64,000 bases of DNA from Pantoea deleyi (GCF_022647325.1 NZ_CP071407.1:248001-312000), one strand, 5' to 3'; shown: positions 51,939 through 62,299, counted from the first letter of the stretch. A program made the numbers and translations. The notes: generated by a model from the letters alone, not told the origin.

Positions 51939-53324
51939 ATGATGACGGATAAAGTCCGTATTGATAGTTTGAATGCACAAAACGCAAACGCAACCAATGA
52001 AACCTATCTGGCCCGTCAGGCTGAATTTGAATCAAACGTTCGAAGTTATCCGCGCAAACTGCCGTTCGCGATCGCGAAGGCACAGGGTGTCTGGATCACC
52101 GACGTCGAGAACAACAACTATCTCGACTGTCTTGCCGGTGCCGGAACGCTGGCACTGGGTCATAACCATCCAGACGTTCTGCAGAGCATTCAACATGTCA
52201 TTACCAGCGGCTTGCCGTTACATACTCTGGATTTAACCACACCGTTAAAAGATGAGTTCTCTGAGTACCTGCTCTCCGTTTTACCAGGTCAGGGCAAAGA
52301 GTACTGCCTGCAGTTCACCGGCCCTTCGGGCGCGGATGCGGTTGAAGCCGCGCTGAAACTGGCGAAAAAAGTCACCGGCCGCAGCGGCGTCATCAGTTTC
52401 TCTGGTGGATACCACGGCATGACCCACGGTGCGCTCTCCGTGACCGGCAACCTTTCACCGAAAGAAGCGGTCGACGGCATGATGCCGGAAGTGCAGTTCA
52501 TGCCTTACCCGCACGAATACCGCTGCCCGCTGGGCCTCGGTGGCGAAGCGGGCGTGAAAGCGCTGACCTACTACTTCGATAACCTGATTAACGACGTGGA
52601 AAGCGGCGTGCGTAAACCTGCGGCGGTGATCCTGGAAGCCGTTCAGGGTGAAGGCGGCGTTAACCCGGCGCCGGCTGGGTGGCTGCAGCGCATCCGTAAG
52701 GTCACCAAAGAGCACGGCATTCTGCTGATCCTGGACGAAGTTCAGGCAGGCTTTGCCCGTACCGGTAAGTTCTTCGCGTTTGAACACGCAGGTATCGAGC
52801 CAGACATCATCGTAATGTCAAAAGCGGTCGGCGGTGGTCTGCCCCTGGCGGTTCTGGGTATTAAGAAAGAGTTCGACGCCTGGTCTCCGGGTCATCACAC
52901 CGGCACCTTCCGTGGCAACCAGCTGGCGATGGCGACCGGTCTGACCACGCTGAAACTGCTGAAAGACAACAACATTGCTGACAAAGTGGCGGCGCAGGGT
53001 GAAATGCTGAAAGGCAAACTGCGTGAACTGCAGCAGCGCTATCCGGTCATCGGCAACGTGCGTGGTCTGGGCCTGATGCTCGGCATTGAGATGGTCAAGC
53101 CGCACGAGCCTGCCGATCACATGGGCAGCTTCCCGGCAGATGGCGACCTCTCAGCGCTGGTGCAGAAGAAATGTTTTGAGAACGGCCTGATTCTGGAGCG
53201 TGGCGGACGTCACGGCAGCGTATTGCGTCTGCTGCCTTCCCTGCTGATCACGGATGCAGAACTGGACGTGTTTATGGATAAATTTGAAAACGCCCTGCTG
53301 TCAGCTGGCGTACAACCAGTTTGA
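51939..53324 (+). CDS. dat: Diaminobutyrate-2-oxoglutarate aminotransferase
   Basis: This 461-aa class III PLP aminotransferase (461 aa from ATG 51939; the ATG at 51942 is better spaced from AGGAG) carries the PLP lysine K295 in [16 protein letters not shown], with [15 protein letters not shown] upstream holding the Asp that contacts the pyridine nitrogen. It makes L-2,4-diaminobutyrate from aspartate semialdehyde and glutamate. The neighbour 14 bp downstream decarboxylates that product, so the operon makes 1,3-diaminopropane, as in Acinetobacter, Vibrio and enterobacterial relatives. Confidence 0.96.
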   Translation: MMTDKVRIDSLNAQNANATNETYLARQAEFESNVRSYPRKLPFAIAKAQGVWITDVENNNYLDCLAGAGTLALGHNHPDVLQSIQHVITSGLPLHTLDLTTPLKDEFSEYLLSVLPGQGKEYCLQFTGPSGADAVEAALKLAKKVTGRSGVISFSGGYHGMTHGALSVTGNLSPKEAVDGMMPEVQFMPYPHEYRCPLGLGGEAGVKALTYYFDNLINDVESGVRKPAAVILEAVQGEGGVNPAPAGWLQRIRKVTKEHGILLILDEVQAGFARTGKFFAFEHAGIEPDIIVMSKAVGGGLPLAVLGIKKEFDAWSPGHHTGTFRGNQLAMATGLTTLKLLKDNNIADKVAAQGEMLKGKLRELQQRYPVIGNVRGLGLMLGIEMVKPHEPADHMGSFPADGDLSALVQKKCFENGLILERGGRHGSVLRLLPSLLITDAELDVFMDKFENALLSAGVQPV

Positions 53325-53338
53325 GTGGAGTGAATGCA

Positions 53339-54805
53339 ATGTCCCGGTTAAACCCGATTCTGGCGGCCTCAGCGCAGAGCACCGAGGCCTACCAGCAGGC
53401 GATCGCCCAGAGCAGTGCGGCCGTCGTTAAGTGGCTGGAACAACCTGAGATGTATCAGGGAAAAACCGTCGCGGAGCTGCGTGAGCGCATCACACTGGAC
53501 TTCAATCCTCAGGGCCTGGGTAACCAGGCCGCGATTGAACGCGCCATTGAGTACTTCCTCAAGGACAGCCTGTCGGTGCATCACCCGCAGTGCGTAGCGC
53601 ATCTGCACTGCCCGAGCCTGGTCATCAGCCAGGCGGCGGAAGTGCTGATCAACGCCACCAACCAGAGCATGGATTCCTGGGACCAGGCACCCTCTGCCAC
53701 CCTGATTGAGATGAAGCTGATTGAGTGGCTGCGTACCCAGGTGGGGTATCAGGCGGGCGATGCCGGTGTCTTCACCAGCGGCGGCACCCAGAGCAACCTG
53801 ATGGGTCTGATGCTGGCGCGTGACGCCTGGTACGCCCGTCAGGGTCACTCTGTCCAGCAGGATGGCTTAACCGGCGATCTGAAGAAGATGAAGGTCTTCT
53901 GTTCAGAGAACGCGCACTTCTCCGTGCAGAAGAACATGGCGCTGCTCGGTCTGGGTTACCAGTCCGTGACCCAGGTGAAGTGCGATCGCTTCGCCCGCAT
54001 GGATATGGACGATCTGCGCCTGAAACTGGCGGCGGCCAAAGCCAACGGTGAAAACATTCTGGCGATCGTCGCCACGGCCGGCACCACCGACGCCGGTGCG
54101 ATCGATCCGCTGCGCGAAATCACGGCGCTGGCGGCAGAAGAGAACATCTGGGTGCACGTCGATGCGGCCTGGGGTGGCGCGCTGCTGCTCTCGGAGAAGT
54201 ATCGTCACTATCTGGACGGCATTGAGCAGGTGGATTCCATTACCCTGGACTTCCACAAGCAGTTCTTCCAGACCATCAGCTGCGGCGCCTTCCTGCTGAA
54301 GGAAGCGCGTCACTATGAGCTGATGCGCTACCAGGCGGCTTATCTGAACTCAGAGTTCGATGAAGCGCAGGGCGTGCCGAATCTGGTGTCGAAGTCACTG
54401 CAGACGACCCGCCGTTTTGATGCGCTGAAGCTGTGGATGGGCCTGGAAGCGCTGGGTCAGAAGCAGTATGCCGACATCATCGATCACGGCGTGACGCTGG
54501 CGCAGCAGGTGGCGCAGTATGTGGATGCGCAGCCTGCGCTGGAACTGGTCATGACCCCGCAGCTCGCCAGCGTGCTGTTCCGCTATCGTCCGGCGCACCT
54601 GGCGCATCTGAGCAGTGCCGATATTGCCCTGCTTAATCAGCGTATCGGTGATGCGCTGCTGGAGTCGGGCCGCGCTAACGTCGGCGTGACCGAGCACGAG
54701 GGCGTGACCTGCCTGAAGATGACCCTGCTGAACCCGACGGTGACACTGGACGATATTAAAGTCTTGCTGACGCTGGTGGAGACCACCGCACAGCAGCTGG
54801 TGTAA
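53339..54805 (+). CDS. ddc: L-2,4-diaminobutyrate decarboxylase
   Basis: This 488-aa group II PLP decarboxylase has its PLP lysine at K307 in TLDFHKQFFQT; VHVDAAWGGALLL supplies the Asp that binds the cofactor nitrogen, and FTSGGTQSNLMGLMLARD the phosphate loop. It converts L-2,4-diaminobutyrate to 1,3-diaminopropane and CO2. ATG 53339 is preferred, with GGAG about 8 nt upstream; it follows dat by 14 bp. The operon ends at a strong bidirectional terminator. Enzymes of this pair are a known polyamine route in gammaproteobacteria. Confidence 0.96.
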   Translation: MSRLNPILAASAQSTEAYQQAIAQSSAAVVKWLEQPEMYQGKTVAELRERITLDFNPQGLGNQAAIERAIEYFLKDSLSVHHPQCVAHLHCPSLVISQAAEVLINATNQSMDSWDQAPSATLIEMKLIEWLRTQVGYQAGDAGVFTSGGTQSNLMGLMLARDAWYARQGHSVQQDGLTGDLKKMKVFCSENAHFSVQKNMALLGLGYQSVTQVKCDRFARMDMDDLRLKLAAAKANGENILAIVATAGTTDAGAIDPLREITALAAEENIWVHVDAAWGGALLLSEKYRHYLDGIEQVDSITLDFHKQFFQTISCGAFLLKEARHYELMRYQAAYLNSEFDEAQGVPNLVSKSLQTTRRFDALKLWMGLEALGQKQYADIIDHGVTLAQQVAQYVDAQPALELVMTPQLASVLFRYRPAHLAHLSSADIALLNQRIGDALLESGRANVGVTEHEGVTCLKMTLLNPTVTLDDIKVLLTLVETTAQQLV

Positions 54806-54823
54806 CGTTCCTGTTCCCCGACT

Positions 54824-54852
54824 AAAAACCAGCCACCCGGCTGGTTTTTTTT
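54824..54852. terminator. Bidirectional terminator after ddc
   Basis: A5 followed by CCAGCC, an ACCC loop, GGCTGG and T8 form a strong intrinsic terminator. The convergent 49-aa gene stops right at its right edge, so it serves both strands. Confidence 0.92.
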
Positions 54853-55000
54853 ATTTTTCTGCGTCTTCCAGACCCGGCTTTTCCGCGAGTCGATGTCGCG
54901 CTGTCTGTGAAAGATAGTCCTCTGTTGCCTCTGCGAATGCTGTCCAGTGCTGACTGAGAAACCAGGCGACGATTTCGCGTTCCTCTTCTGATAATTCCAT
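54851..55000 (-). CDS. Small acidic protein (49 aa)
   Basis: A 49-codon gene reading MELSEEEREIVAWFLSQHWT and ending KPGLEDAEK has a near-perfect ribosome binding site (AGGAGAGG just before ATG 55000) and ends at the bidirectional terminator of ddc. The strong initiation signal and terminator make it very likely a real gene although it is short. It is acidic, helical and soluble. I do not recognise a family. The 145 bp upstream of it contain no further gene. Confidence 0.72.
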   Translation of the reverse strand: MELSEEEREIVAWFLSQHWTAFAEATEDYLSQTARHRLAEKPGLEDAEK

Positions 55001-55145
55001 ATCCTCTCCTCTCATAATCAGGAAACAGGGCAGATGAAATAGCCCTGCACTTCAGGAGGATATAGCCTGCCTGCAGACAAAATCGCGTCTCAAATGAGAA
55101 TCGAATAGGCTGGGTGTCAGTGATCGCGCACTCCAGGATCCGTTT

Positions 55146-56459
55146 TCAGCGCTCCGGTGGCTCGTCGAGCTGCCGCAGGTGATCGTCCCGGTTCAGCGTC
55201 ATCAGCGCCACAATGCTGACCAGCGCCGTCGCCATCACATACCAGGCGGGAATGTCAGGATTGCCGGTCTCTTTAATCAGCCCGGTGATGATTAATCCGG
55301 CGCAGCCTGAGAAGACCGCATTCGAGAGCGAATAGGCCAGCCCCAGCCCGGTGTAGCGCACCTGCGTCGGAAACATCTCCGCCAGCATCGCAGGCCCCGG
55401 CCCGGCCAGCAGGCCGACCACCCCGCCCGCCAGAAAGACCACCAGCGCTTTCAGCAGCAGCCCGGTTTCAGGGGATTGCAGGAGATGCAGCAGCGGCAGC
55501 GAGAGCACCAGCAGCAAGACTGCCGCCGTGACCATCACCGTCCGGCGCCCTATTCTGTCGCTCAGCATCCCGGCGGGAATAATGGTGCTGGCAAAGCCTA
55601 GGTTTGAGATCACCGCGATCAGCAGCGCCTGGTTAAAGCCGGTATGCAGTGAGGCCTGCAGATAGGTCGGCATGATCACCAGCCAGGTGTACCCGGCCGC
55701 CGACCAGACCATCAGCCGGCAGATGCCGAGCAGGATGGTTTTCAGCGTGTCGCCCAGGCTGGCCTGCACTTTCCGGACGGGCTGTGCCTGCTGTTGGATA
55801 AAGGCCGGGGTCTCCTCCATCTGTACCCGCAGCCAGAGCGCCAGCACGCCCATCGGCAGCGCCAAAAAGAACGGGATACGCCAGCCCCAGCTCAGCATCT
55901 GTTCCGGGGTCAGCAGCACGGAGAGCAGCGCGACGATACCGGCGCCGGCCAGCAGCCCCAGCGCCACGGTAAAGGATTGCCAGGCACCATAGAGCCCCCG
56001 CCGGCCGCGCGGCGCAAACTCCGTCATCAGGGAGACCGCCCCGCCATACTCGCCCCCGGCGAACAGCCCCTGCAGAATACGCAGCGCGGTGACGATCAGC
56101 GGAGCCAGCACGCCGAGTTGTGCGTAAGGGGGCACCAGGCCAATGGCGGCGGTTGCCAGCGTCATCATTATCAACACAAAGATCAGCGTGGGCTTGCGGC
56201 CGATGCGATCCCCCATCCTCCCGAAGAGGACGGCGCCGAGTGGCCGGAAGAAGAAGGCGATGGCGAAGGAGGCGTAGGTCAGCAGAAGCCCGGTCAGCGC
56301 AGACTCGCCCTCCAGCCGGAAAAAGTTCTGCGCGATCACGGTGGCGAGGAAGCCGTACACCGCGAACTCATACCACTCGATGAAATTACCCACGGAACCG
56401 GCAATTAACGCACGTCTGCGTCGGGCAGCACTCAGCAGATCATTTACGGGTTCATGCAT
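55146..56459 (-). CDS. MFS transporter, metabolite:H+ symporter (MHS) family
   Basis: This is a 437-aa, 12-helix permease related to ShiA, KgtP and ProP. The first helix GSVGNFIEWYEFAVYGFLAT and the loop GRMGDRIGRKPTLI are the MHS signatures, and RILQGLFAGGEYGGAVSLMTEFAP follows. Family substrates are organic acids and osmolytes; this one is uncharacterised. It is monocistronic. The gene to its right is a small DNA-binding protein in the opposite orientation. Confidence 0.9.
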   Translation of the reverse strand: MHEPVNDLLSAARRRRALIAGSVGNFIEWYEFAVYGFLATVIAQNFFRLEGESALTGLLLTYASFAIAFFFRPLGAVLFGRMGDRIGRKPTLIFVLIMMTLATAAIGLVPPYAQLGVLAPLIVTALRILQGLFAGGEYGGAVSLMTEFAPRGRRGLYGAWQSFTVALGLLAGAGIVALLSVLLTPEQMLSWGWRIPFFLALPMGVLALWLRVQMEETPAFIQQQAQPVRKVQASLGDTLKTILLGICRLMVWSAAGYTWLVIMPTYLQASLHTGFNQALLIAVISNLGFASTIIPAGMLSDRIGRRTVMVTAAVLLLVLSLPLLHLLQSPETGLLLKALVVFLAGGVVGLLAGPGPAMLAEMFPTQVRYTGLGLAYSLSNAVFSGCAGLIITGLIKETGNPDIPAWYVMATALVSIVALMTLNRDDHLRQLDEPPER

Positions 56460-56649
56460 AACAGCGCCTTTTTCAGTGTCATCACCGGGTTATGATTAGC
56501 ATAATCGCCGGACACCTGCGCGCCCGCCTGCGCGCGGCGTTATCGCGGACACATAAAAAGCTCCAATGTCCCCCTTTTTCGTCTCTGCGCCTTGCACTAC
56601 GCCGCAACGATCGTCAGGATGTGCGGCATTATGTGAACGGAACGGACAG

Positions 56650-56964
56650 ATGATGAACGCACACACCTCAAAGGATCCTCTGCATGGCGTAACGCTGGAG
56701 ATGCAGATCAACAGTTTAGTCGCGCAGTATGGCTGGGCAGAACTGGCAAAGCGGATCACTATCAACTGCTTTAAGAGCGACCCCAGCGTGAAGTCGAGCC
56801 TGAAGTTTCTACGCCGCACGCCCTGGGCGCGGGCCGAGGTCGAGGCGCTCTACCTTGCGTCATTAGCGGGAAAAACCGTCCCCCGCGCCGCCCCTGCAGA
56901 GAAAGCGGATACGCCTGCCGACGGGGATCCCTGGGGGAACTGGCGCGGCGGCAAGCCAGCGTAA
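56650..56964 (+). CDS. VF530-family DNA-binding protein (DUF2132)
   Basis: This 104-aa protein's core [40 protein letters not shown] and [20 protein letters not shown] is diagnostic of the VF530 family, small proteins with a DNA-binding fold. ATG 56650 or 56653 gives the family length; a longer upstream frame lacks a ribosome binding site. The C-terminal 25 residues are low-complexity and variable. It ends at a strong terminator shared with mqo on the other strand. The cellular role is unknown. Confidence 0.9.
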   Translation: MMNAHTSKDPLHGVTLEMQINSLVAQYGWAELAKRITINCFKSDPSVKSSLKFLRRTPWARAEVEALYLASLAGKTVPRAAPAEKADTPADGDPWGNWRGGKPA

Positions 56965-56985
56965 CAGGCCGCAACCGCAGGCAAT

Positions 56986-57023
56986 AAAAAAGCCCGCACA
57001 GGTTAACTGTGCGGGCTTTTTTT
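56986..57023. terminator. Bidirectional terminator between the VF530 gene and mqo
   Basis: A 10-bp perfect stem GCCCGCACAG/CTGTGCGGGC is flanked by A6 and T7, with a 5-nt loop. It serves both convergent genes. Confidence 0.96.
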
Positions 57024-57037
57024 ACGTCAGGTCGCGA

Positions 57038-58687
57038 TTACAGCGCCATGTCGTGTTTCGCGGATGGGGCAGCGGGCTGAGCCTGCGCGGCAGGTGCCTC
57101 GGCAGTTTTGCCATCCATGTTGATTACCGGCGGCGTGGTCAGCTGCAGGGTCGCGGCGGTGTCATTCCACACCTGCTGCAGCAGCGGCACGTTGTCATTC
57201 AGTTTCTGACCGTAGCCTGGGATCATCTTGTGAATTTTGGCCTGCCATTCTGCGGATTTAAACTCTTCCGGGAACAGTTTCTGCATCACGCTTAATGCGA
57301 TAGGTGCAGCGGTAGACGCACCCGGTGACGCACCCAGCAGGGCTGCCACGGTTTTCTGCTGATCGGTCACGATTTCGGTGCCCAGTTTCAGCACGCCACC
57401 TTTATCGGCATCTTTCTTGATGATCTGCACACGCTGACCGGCCTGGATCAGTTTCCAGTCCTCTTTCTTCGCGTCCGGATAGTACTCTTTCAGTGATTCG
57501 AAGCGATCTTCATCATTCAGCATCACCTGGCCGATCAGGTATTTCACCAGATCGAAGTTATCCATGCCAACATCGGTCATCGGACCGATGTTGTGGGCAG
57601 TGGTGGTGCTCAGCAGATCGAACAGCGAACCGTTTTTCAGGAACTTAGTTGAGAAGGTCGCAAACGGCCCGAACAGTACAACACGTTTGCCATCCAGGTA
57701 GCGGGTGTCCAGATGCGGAACCGACATCGGTGGTGCACCGGTTGACGCCTGACCGTAGACTTTCGCCAGGTGACGATCGGCAATCGCGCTGTTCTCGGTC
57801 ACCAGGAAGGAGCCGCCGACCGGGAAGCCTGCATAGTTGTCTGCTTCCGGAATACCGGTCTTCTGCAGTAATTTCAGCGCGCCGCCGCCTGCACCGATAA
57901 AGACATATTTCGCGTCAACCGCACGCTCGTTGCCGTTTTTGGCATCTTTGATGGTGACGTGCCAGGAGTTGTCGTCGTTACGCTTGAAATCGGTGACTTC
58001 AGACGAGGTTTCCAGACGGAAGTTATCGTTCTTCTTCAGGCTGCCGATCAGCTGACGGGTGATTTCACCGTAGTTGACGTCGGTACCGACCGGGGTCCAG
58101 GTCGCGGCCACTTTCTGCTGCGGATCGCGGCCTTCCATCACCAGCGGAGCCCACTGTTCAATCTGCTTGTGATCGGTAGAGAACTTCATGCCCTGGAACA
58201 GCGCGGTTTTCTGCAGTGCCGCGTAGCGCTTGGTCAGGAAGTCCACGTTGTCGCCCCAGACGAAGCTCATGTGCGGCGTTGAGTTGATGAAAGAGCGAGG
58301 ATCGTGCATCACGCCCTCTTTAATCTGTGCGGTCCAGAACTGGCGTGAAACCATGAAGGCTTCATTGATTTCCAGCGCTTTGGTCACGTCGATGGAGCCG
58401 TCTTTACGCTCAGGCGTATAGTTCAGTTCCATGTTGGCAGAGTGACCGGTACCGGCGTTATTCCAGCCGTTGGAAGATTCCAGCGCCACGCCATCCAGTT
58501 TCTCAACCATGATCTGTTTCCAGCCAGGCTGCAGCTCTTCCAGCATCGTGCCCATTGAGGCGCTCATGATGCCGCCGCCGATTAACAGGACGTCGGTTTT
58601 TTCTGGTGAAGTTTCAGCGTGAAGCGCTGAAGAAACTAACAAGGCCGCGAGGGAAAGGGTAGGAATAACTTTCTTTGAATTCATCAT
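57038..58687 (-). CDS. mqo: Malate:quinone oxidoreductase
   Basis: This 549-aa FAD enzyme oxidises malate to oxaloacetate and passes electrons to quinone at the inner membrane. The FAD-binding motif [35 protein letters not shown] and [20 protein letters not shown] are diagnostic. Unusually, it begins with a typical Sec signal peptide ([24 protein letters not shown], cleavage near residue 24), so the mature enzyme may face the periplasm. The C-terminal tail ([21 protein letters not shown] region) is Ala/Pro-rich. It is divergent from dcuS across 305 bp. Confidence 0.95.
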   Translation of the reverse strand: MMNSKKVIPTLSLAALLVSSALHAETSPEKTDVLLIGGGIMSASMGTMLEELQPGWKQIMVEKLDGVALESSNGWNNAGTGHSANMELNYTPERKDGSIDVTKALEINEAFMVSRQFWTAQIKEGVMHDPRSFINSTPHMSFVWGDNVDFLTKRYAALQKTALFQGMKFSTDHKQIEQWAPLVMEGRDPQQKVAATWTPVGTDVNYGEITRQLIGSLKKNDNFRLETSSEVTDFKRNDDNSWHVTIKDAKNGNERAVDAKYVFIGAGGGALKLLQKTGIPEADNYAGFPVGGSFLVTENSAIADRHLAKVYGQASTGAPPMSVPHLDTRYLDGKRVVLFGPFATFSTKFLKNGSLFDLLSTTTAHNIGPMTDVGMDNFDLVKYLIGQVMLNDEDRFESLKEYYPDAKKEDWKLIQAGQRVQIIKKDADKGGVLKLGTEIVTDQQKTVAALLGASPGASTAAPIALSVMQKLFPEEFKSAEWQAKIHKMIPGYGQKLNDNVPLLQQVWNDTAATLQLTTPPVINMDGKTAEAPAAQAQPAAPSAKHDMAL

Positions 58688-58992
58688 TTAATCTACAGCT
58701 CAGACGGTACTGGTTAAAAAAAGTCCTCAAATTTTAAAAGAATGTTATTTATGAGTTAATTCGAAAATAATTATAAAATTAAAAATAGCAATTTAGCCTT
58801 AATTTAATTACAAAAGGCTTACCATACCGATCACATATTTTAACCACACATTAAGGGTGTCCTTTGAATTATACAATCCCCTAACACAAATATTGTTCTC
58901 TGGCGACCGCCCGTCTGCAGACCGCTAAAACTGTACGGATGCGCAGAGTTCGCGTATGTTTCCCGGCGATCCTCTCTCCGTGCTGAGCGCCA
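58688..58992. other. 305-bp divergent promoter region mqo/dcuS
   Basis: No gene seen. It is AT-rich between about 58710 and 58880 and must hold the mqo and dcuS promoters. Specific operator sites cannot be assigned by eye. Confidence 0.5.
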
Positions 58993-60627
58993 ATGAAAAG
59001 CCAACCACAGAACCGACATGCCGTGACGAAACGACCCATGAAACTCAGTACCCTGACTACCCTGATGATGACCGCGGTTATCCTCACCGTGCTGGTCGCG
59101 GTCCATCTGCTCTATTTTGTGCAGATTGATAACTTTGCGCAGTCGCATCTCAAGGACAAGGCGATGGCGGTGGCCCGCACGCTGGCAGACAGCCCGGAGA
59201 TCCAGCGCGGTTTAGGGTCGCCGGACGGCAGCCAGCAGATCCAGCCGCTGGCGGAGGCCGCGCGCAAACGTAACGGCCTGCTGTTCGTGGTGGTGACCGA
59301 TATGCAGGGCATCCGCTATTCCCATCCCAACGCGGCGGTTATTGGTAAACATTTCGTCGGCAACGACATCTATCCGACGCTGGCCGGCCGGGAGAATGTG
59401 GCCGTGAATCACGGTGTGCTGGTGGAGGCGCTGCGGGTCTTTACCCCGATCTTTAACGCACAGCATCAGCAGATTGGCGTGGTGGCGATCGGGATCGCGC
59501 TGAACGATGTGGCGGCGCAGATTGCCAAAAGCCGCTGGAATATCGTCTGGACCGGTCTGTTCGGCGGGCTGGTGGCGCTGGTCGGCATATTTATTCTGGT
59601 CCGGCGACTGAAGAGCATCCTGCTGGGGCTGGAGCCGCACGAGATTTCCAGCCTGTTTGAGCAGCGCCAGGCGATTCTCAATTCTATTAAAGAGGGCGTG
59701 ATTGCGGTCGATGATCAGTCACGGATCAGCCTGATTAACCATGCGGCGCAGCAGCTGCTGCACGATACCACCCGTAAAATGCCCACCAGCGGCGATCTGA
59801 TTGCCGAAGAGAGCGTGATGCATCGTCATCAGCAGGATGCGCTGCATGCGGGCAAAGCCTGGTACGATCAGGAGCTGACGCTGGGAAACCGTATCCTGAT
59901 CAGCAACACCGTGCCGGTGCGCAGCCGCGAGCGCATTATCGGCGCGGTGACCACCTTCAGGGATAAGACCGAGATCAGCCAGCTGATGCAGCGTCTGGAC
60001 GGCATGGTAAACTATGTGGATGCGTTGCGTGAGCGGTCCCATGAGTTTATGAACAAGCTGCATGTGATTCTGGGCCTGCTGCATATGAAAAACTATGCGC
60101 AGATGGAAGAGTACATCCTGAAAACCGCGAACGCTTATCAGACCGAGATTGGTTCTCTGCTGCAGAAGATCAAATCGCCGATTATCGCGGGCTTCCTGCT
60201 GAGTAAGATCAACCGGGTGACCGATGAGGGTCATCAGCTGATCATCGACGAGGCGAGTTTCCTGCCCGACTGCGGCAGCGAGGAGCAGAGCGCGGTGTTA
60301 ATCACGGTGCTGGGCAATTTAATTGAAAATGCCCTTGAGGCGCTGGACCCGGAGGCTGAAGGTGAAATTCACCTCATGCTGCATTATCAGAACGGCTGGT
60401 TAGCCTGCGAAGTAAGCGATGACGGCCCCGGTATCGACGGCACGCAGCTCAGCGCCATCTTCGAGCGAGGCGTCTCGTCCAAAGGTGACGATCGCGGCGT
60501 CGGGCTGTTCCTGGTGAAGCAGCAGACCGAAAGCCTGGGCGGTAGCGTCAGCGTGGAGTCGGAACCGGGTGTATTTACCCAATTCTTAGTGCAACTTCCG
60601 TGGGAGAGAGGAATGATTACCCAATGA
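58993..60627 (+). CDS. dcuS: C4-dicarboxylate sensor histidine kinase DcuS
   Basis: This 544-aa membrane kinase is clearly the DcuS orthologue. It has an N-terminal helix (LTTLMMTAVILTVLVAVHLL), a periplasmic PAS/sCACHE domain at about 45-180 with the fumarate-binding pattern RYSHP ... HFVGNDI ... ALRVFTP, a second helix (~184-205), a cytoplasmic PAS domain (~220-330), and the kinase core with phosphoacceptor H350 in RSHEFMNKLHV and N/G boxes (LGNLIENALEAL, DDGPGID, GVGLFLVKQQ). It detects fumarate, malate and succinate in the periplasm and phosphorylates DcuR, whose gene overlaps its stop codon. Confidence 0.96.
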   Translation: MKSQPQNRHAVTKRPMKLSTLTTLMMTAVILTVLVAVHLLYFVQIDNFAQSHLKDKAMAVARTLADSPEIQRGLGSPDGSQQIQPLAEAARKRNGLLFVVVTDMQGIRYSHPNAAVIGKHFVGNDIYPTLAGRENVAVNHGVLVEALRVFTPIFNAQHQQIGVVAIGIALNDVAAQIAKSRWNIVWTGLFGGLVALVGIFILVRRLKSILLGLEPHEISSLFEQRQAILNSIKEGVIAVDDQSRISLINHAAQQLLHDTTRKMPTSGDLIAEESVMHRHQQDALHAGKAWYDQELTLGNRILISNTVPVRSRERIIGAVTTFRDKTEISQLMQRLDGMVNYVDALRERSHEFMNKLHVILGLLHMKNYAQMEEYILKTANAYQTEIGSLLQKIKSPIIAGFLLSKINRVTDEGHQLIIDEASFLPDCGSEEQSAVLITVLGNLIENALEALDPEAEGEIHLMLHYQNGWLACEVSDDGPGIDGTQLSAIFERGVSSKGDDRGVGLFLVKQQTESLGGSVSVESEPGVFTQFLVQLPWERGMITQ

Positions 60628-61343
60628 TCAATGTGTTAGTTGTCGATGATGACGCGATGGTAGCCGAGCTGAACCGCTGCTATATCGGGCAGATACCGGG
60701 CTTTACCTGCTGCGGCACCGCCTCTACCCTGCAGCAGGCCAAAGAGCTTCTGGCGCAGGCTGAGCCTCAGGTTGATCTGATCCTGCTGGATATCTATATG
60801 CAGCAGGAGAACGGTCTCGACCTGCTGCCGGAGCTGCGCAGCGCCGGACGGCCGGTTGACGTCATCATCATCTCGTCGGCTGCCGATGCCGCGACCATCA
60901 AAACCTCCCTCAACTACGGAGTGGTGGATTACCTGATTAAGCCTTTCCAGTTTGCCCGCTTCGAAGAGGCGCTCACCGGCTGGCGGCAGAAAAAATCGCT
61001 GATGGACAATCATCAGTTCTATCAGCAGTCGGACGTGGATCAGCTCCTGCATGGCAATCCGCCCGGTGCCAGCGAACAGAAGCGCCTGCCAAAAGGGCTG
61101 ACGCCGCAGACGCTGCGCACGCTCTGCCTCTGGATCGACGCGCATCCGGGCACCGAGTTCTCCACCGATGAGCTGGCGACCGAGGTCAATATCTCCCGCG
61201 TCTCCTGCCGCAAATATCTGATCTGGCTGGCGCAGATCAATATCCTGTTTACCAGCATTCATTACGGCGTCACGGGCCGTCCGGTCTATCGCTATCGTCT
61301 GCAGCCGGAGTATCACACGCTGCTGAAGCAGTATTGTCAGTGA
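60624..61343 (+). CDS. dcuR: C4-dicarboxylate response regulator DcuR
   Basis: This 239-aa CitB-family response regulator has a receiver domain at residues 1-120 (NVLVVDDDAMVAELNR, phosphoacceptor Asp in LILLDIYM, SSAADAATIKTSLNYGVVDY and the Lys at LIKPF) and a C-terminal helix-turn-helix (TDELATEVNISRVSCRKYLI). The start at 60624 overlaps the dcuS stop codon (ATGA) and gives exactly the E. coli DcuR length. It activates fumarate-respiration and C4-dicarboxylate genes. Its 3' end overlaps the convergent apbE gene by 7 bp. Confidence 0.96.
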   Translation: MINVLVVDDDAMVAELNRCYIGQIPGFTCCGTASTLQQAKELLAQAEPQVDLILLDIYMQQENGLDLLPELRSAGRPVDVIIISSAADAATIKTSLNYGVVDYLIKPFQFARFEEALTGWRQKKSLMDNHQFYQQSDVDQLLHGNPPGASEQKRLPKGLTPQTLRTLCLWIDAHPGTEFSTDELATEVNISRVSCRKYLIWLAQINILFTSIHYGVTGRPVYRYRLQPEYHTLLKQYCQ

Positions 61344-62299
61344 ACCAGCCGGTAGTCGGTGTCCAGTAACCGGAACGAAAAGTGACGTTGTGACGAGCAG
61401 ATCACCTGCCTGTCACGGGTCACGAAAATCGCCTCAATGCCCGGCTTATCGGCCAGACAGGCGATGCCTTTCTCCACGCCCAGGCCATACAGCAGTGTGG
61501 TGTAGATGTCGCCATCCAGCGAACGGTCCGCGATCACGGTGACGCTCAGCAGCGCGTTATCCAGCGGATAACCGCTGCGCGGATCGAGAATATGGTGGTA
61601 AAGGACGCCCTCCTGCTCGAAGTAGCGCTCGTAGATCCCGGAGGTGACCACCGAGCGGTTGCAGACCTCGATCACCCCGATCAGCGCGCCCTCTTCACCA
61701 AAGGGTTTTTTCAGGCCGATGGCCCAGCCCGCTTCATCGGGCGGCGCCCCCACCGTCTGGACGTTGCCGCCCAGGTTAATCAGGGCGCGGCTGACCTGCT
61801 GCTGACGCAGAAAGGCCTGCACGACATCGGCAATATACCCCTTGGCGATGGCACCCAGGTCAATCTCCATGCCTGGCCGGGCCAGCATCACGCTGCGGGC
61901 GTCGGCATCCAGGATCACCTCATGTGGATTAGTCAGCGCCAGACGCGCCTGCAGCGCCGCGTCGGAGGGCACGCTGTGGCCCTGAAATCCAATCTTCCAG
62001 CACTTCACCAGCGGGCCGATAGCCAGGTTAAACAGGCTGCCGGGCAGCAGGCTCACCGCGTGTGCACAGGCGATCAAATCGAACACGGGCTGACTCACCA
62101 CCACCGGATGCTGCCCCGCCGCATGGTTAATCGCCATCACTTCTGACGCGGCACGGTTGACCGTGAAGAGATTCTCCTGCTGTTTGATCAGGCGAAACAC
62201 CTGACCGGCCAGGGTCTGATTATCGTCGAAGAGTTTCAGCAGAATGGGTGACCCCATTAATACGGCGGAGTAAGCATAGACACGCGCATCGTTTAACAT
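61337..62299 (-). CDS. apbE: FAD:protein FMN transferase
   Basis: This 320-aa ApbE-family enzyme transfers FMN from FAD onto Thr/Ser of target flavoproteins. Signature segments are GSLFNLAIGPLVKCWKIG, MEIDLGAIAKGYIADVVQAF, ALINLGGNVQTVG, RSVVTSGIYERYF and YHHILDPRSGYP. There is no lipoprotein signal, so it acts in the cytoplasm. Its target is almost certainly the FMN-binding flavoprotein encoded upstream on the same strand, which carries the ApbE acceptor motif. It converges on dcuR with a 7-bp overlap. A terminator separates it from the flavoprotein gene, so it may rely on readthrough or its own promoter. Confidence 0.94.
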   Translation of the reverse strand: MLNDARVYAYSAVLMGSPILLKLFDDNQTLAGQVFRLIKQQENLFTVNRAASEVMAINHAAGQHPVVVSQPVFDLIACAHAVSLLPGSLFNLAIGPLVKCWKIGFQGHSVPSDAALQARLALTNPHEVILDADARSVMLARPGMEIDLGAIAKGYIADVVQAFLRQQQVSRALINLGGNVQTVGAPPDEAGWAIGLKKPFGEEGALIGVIEVCNRSVVTSGIYERYFEQEGVLYHHILDPRSGYPLDNALLSVTVIADRSLDGDIYTTLLYGLGVEKGIACLADKPGIEAIFVTRDRQVICSSQRHFSFRLLDTDYRLVH

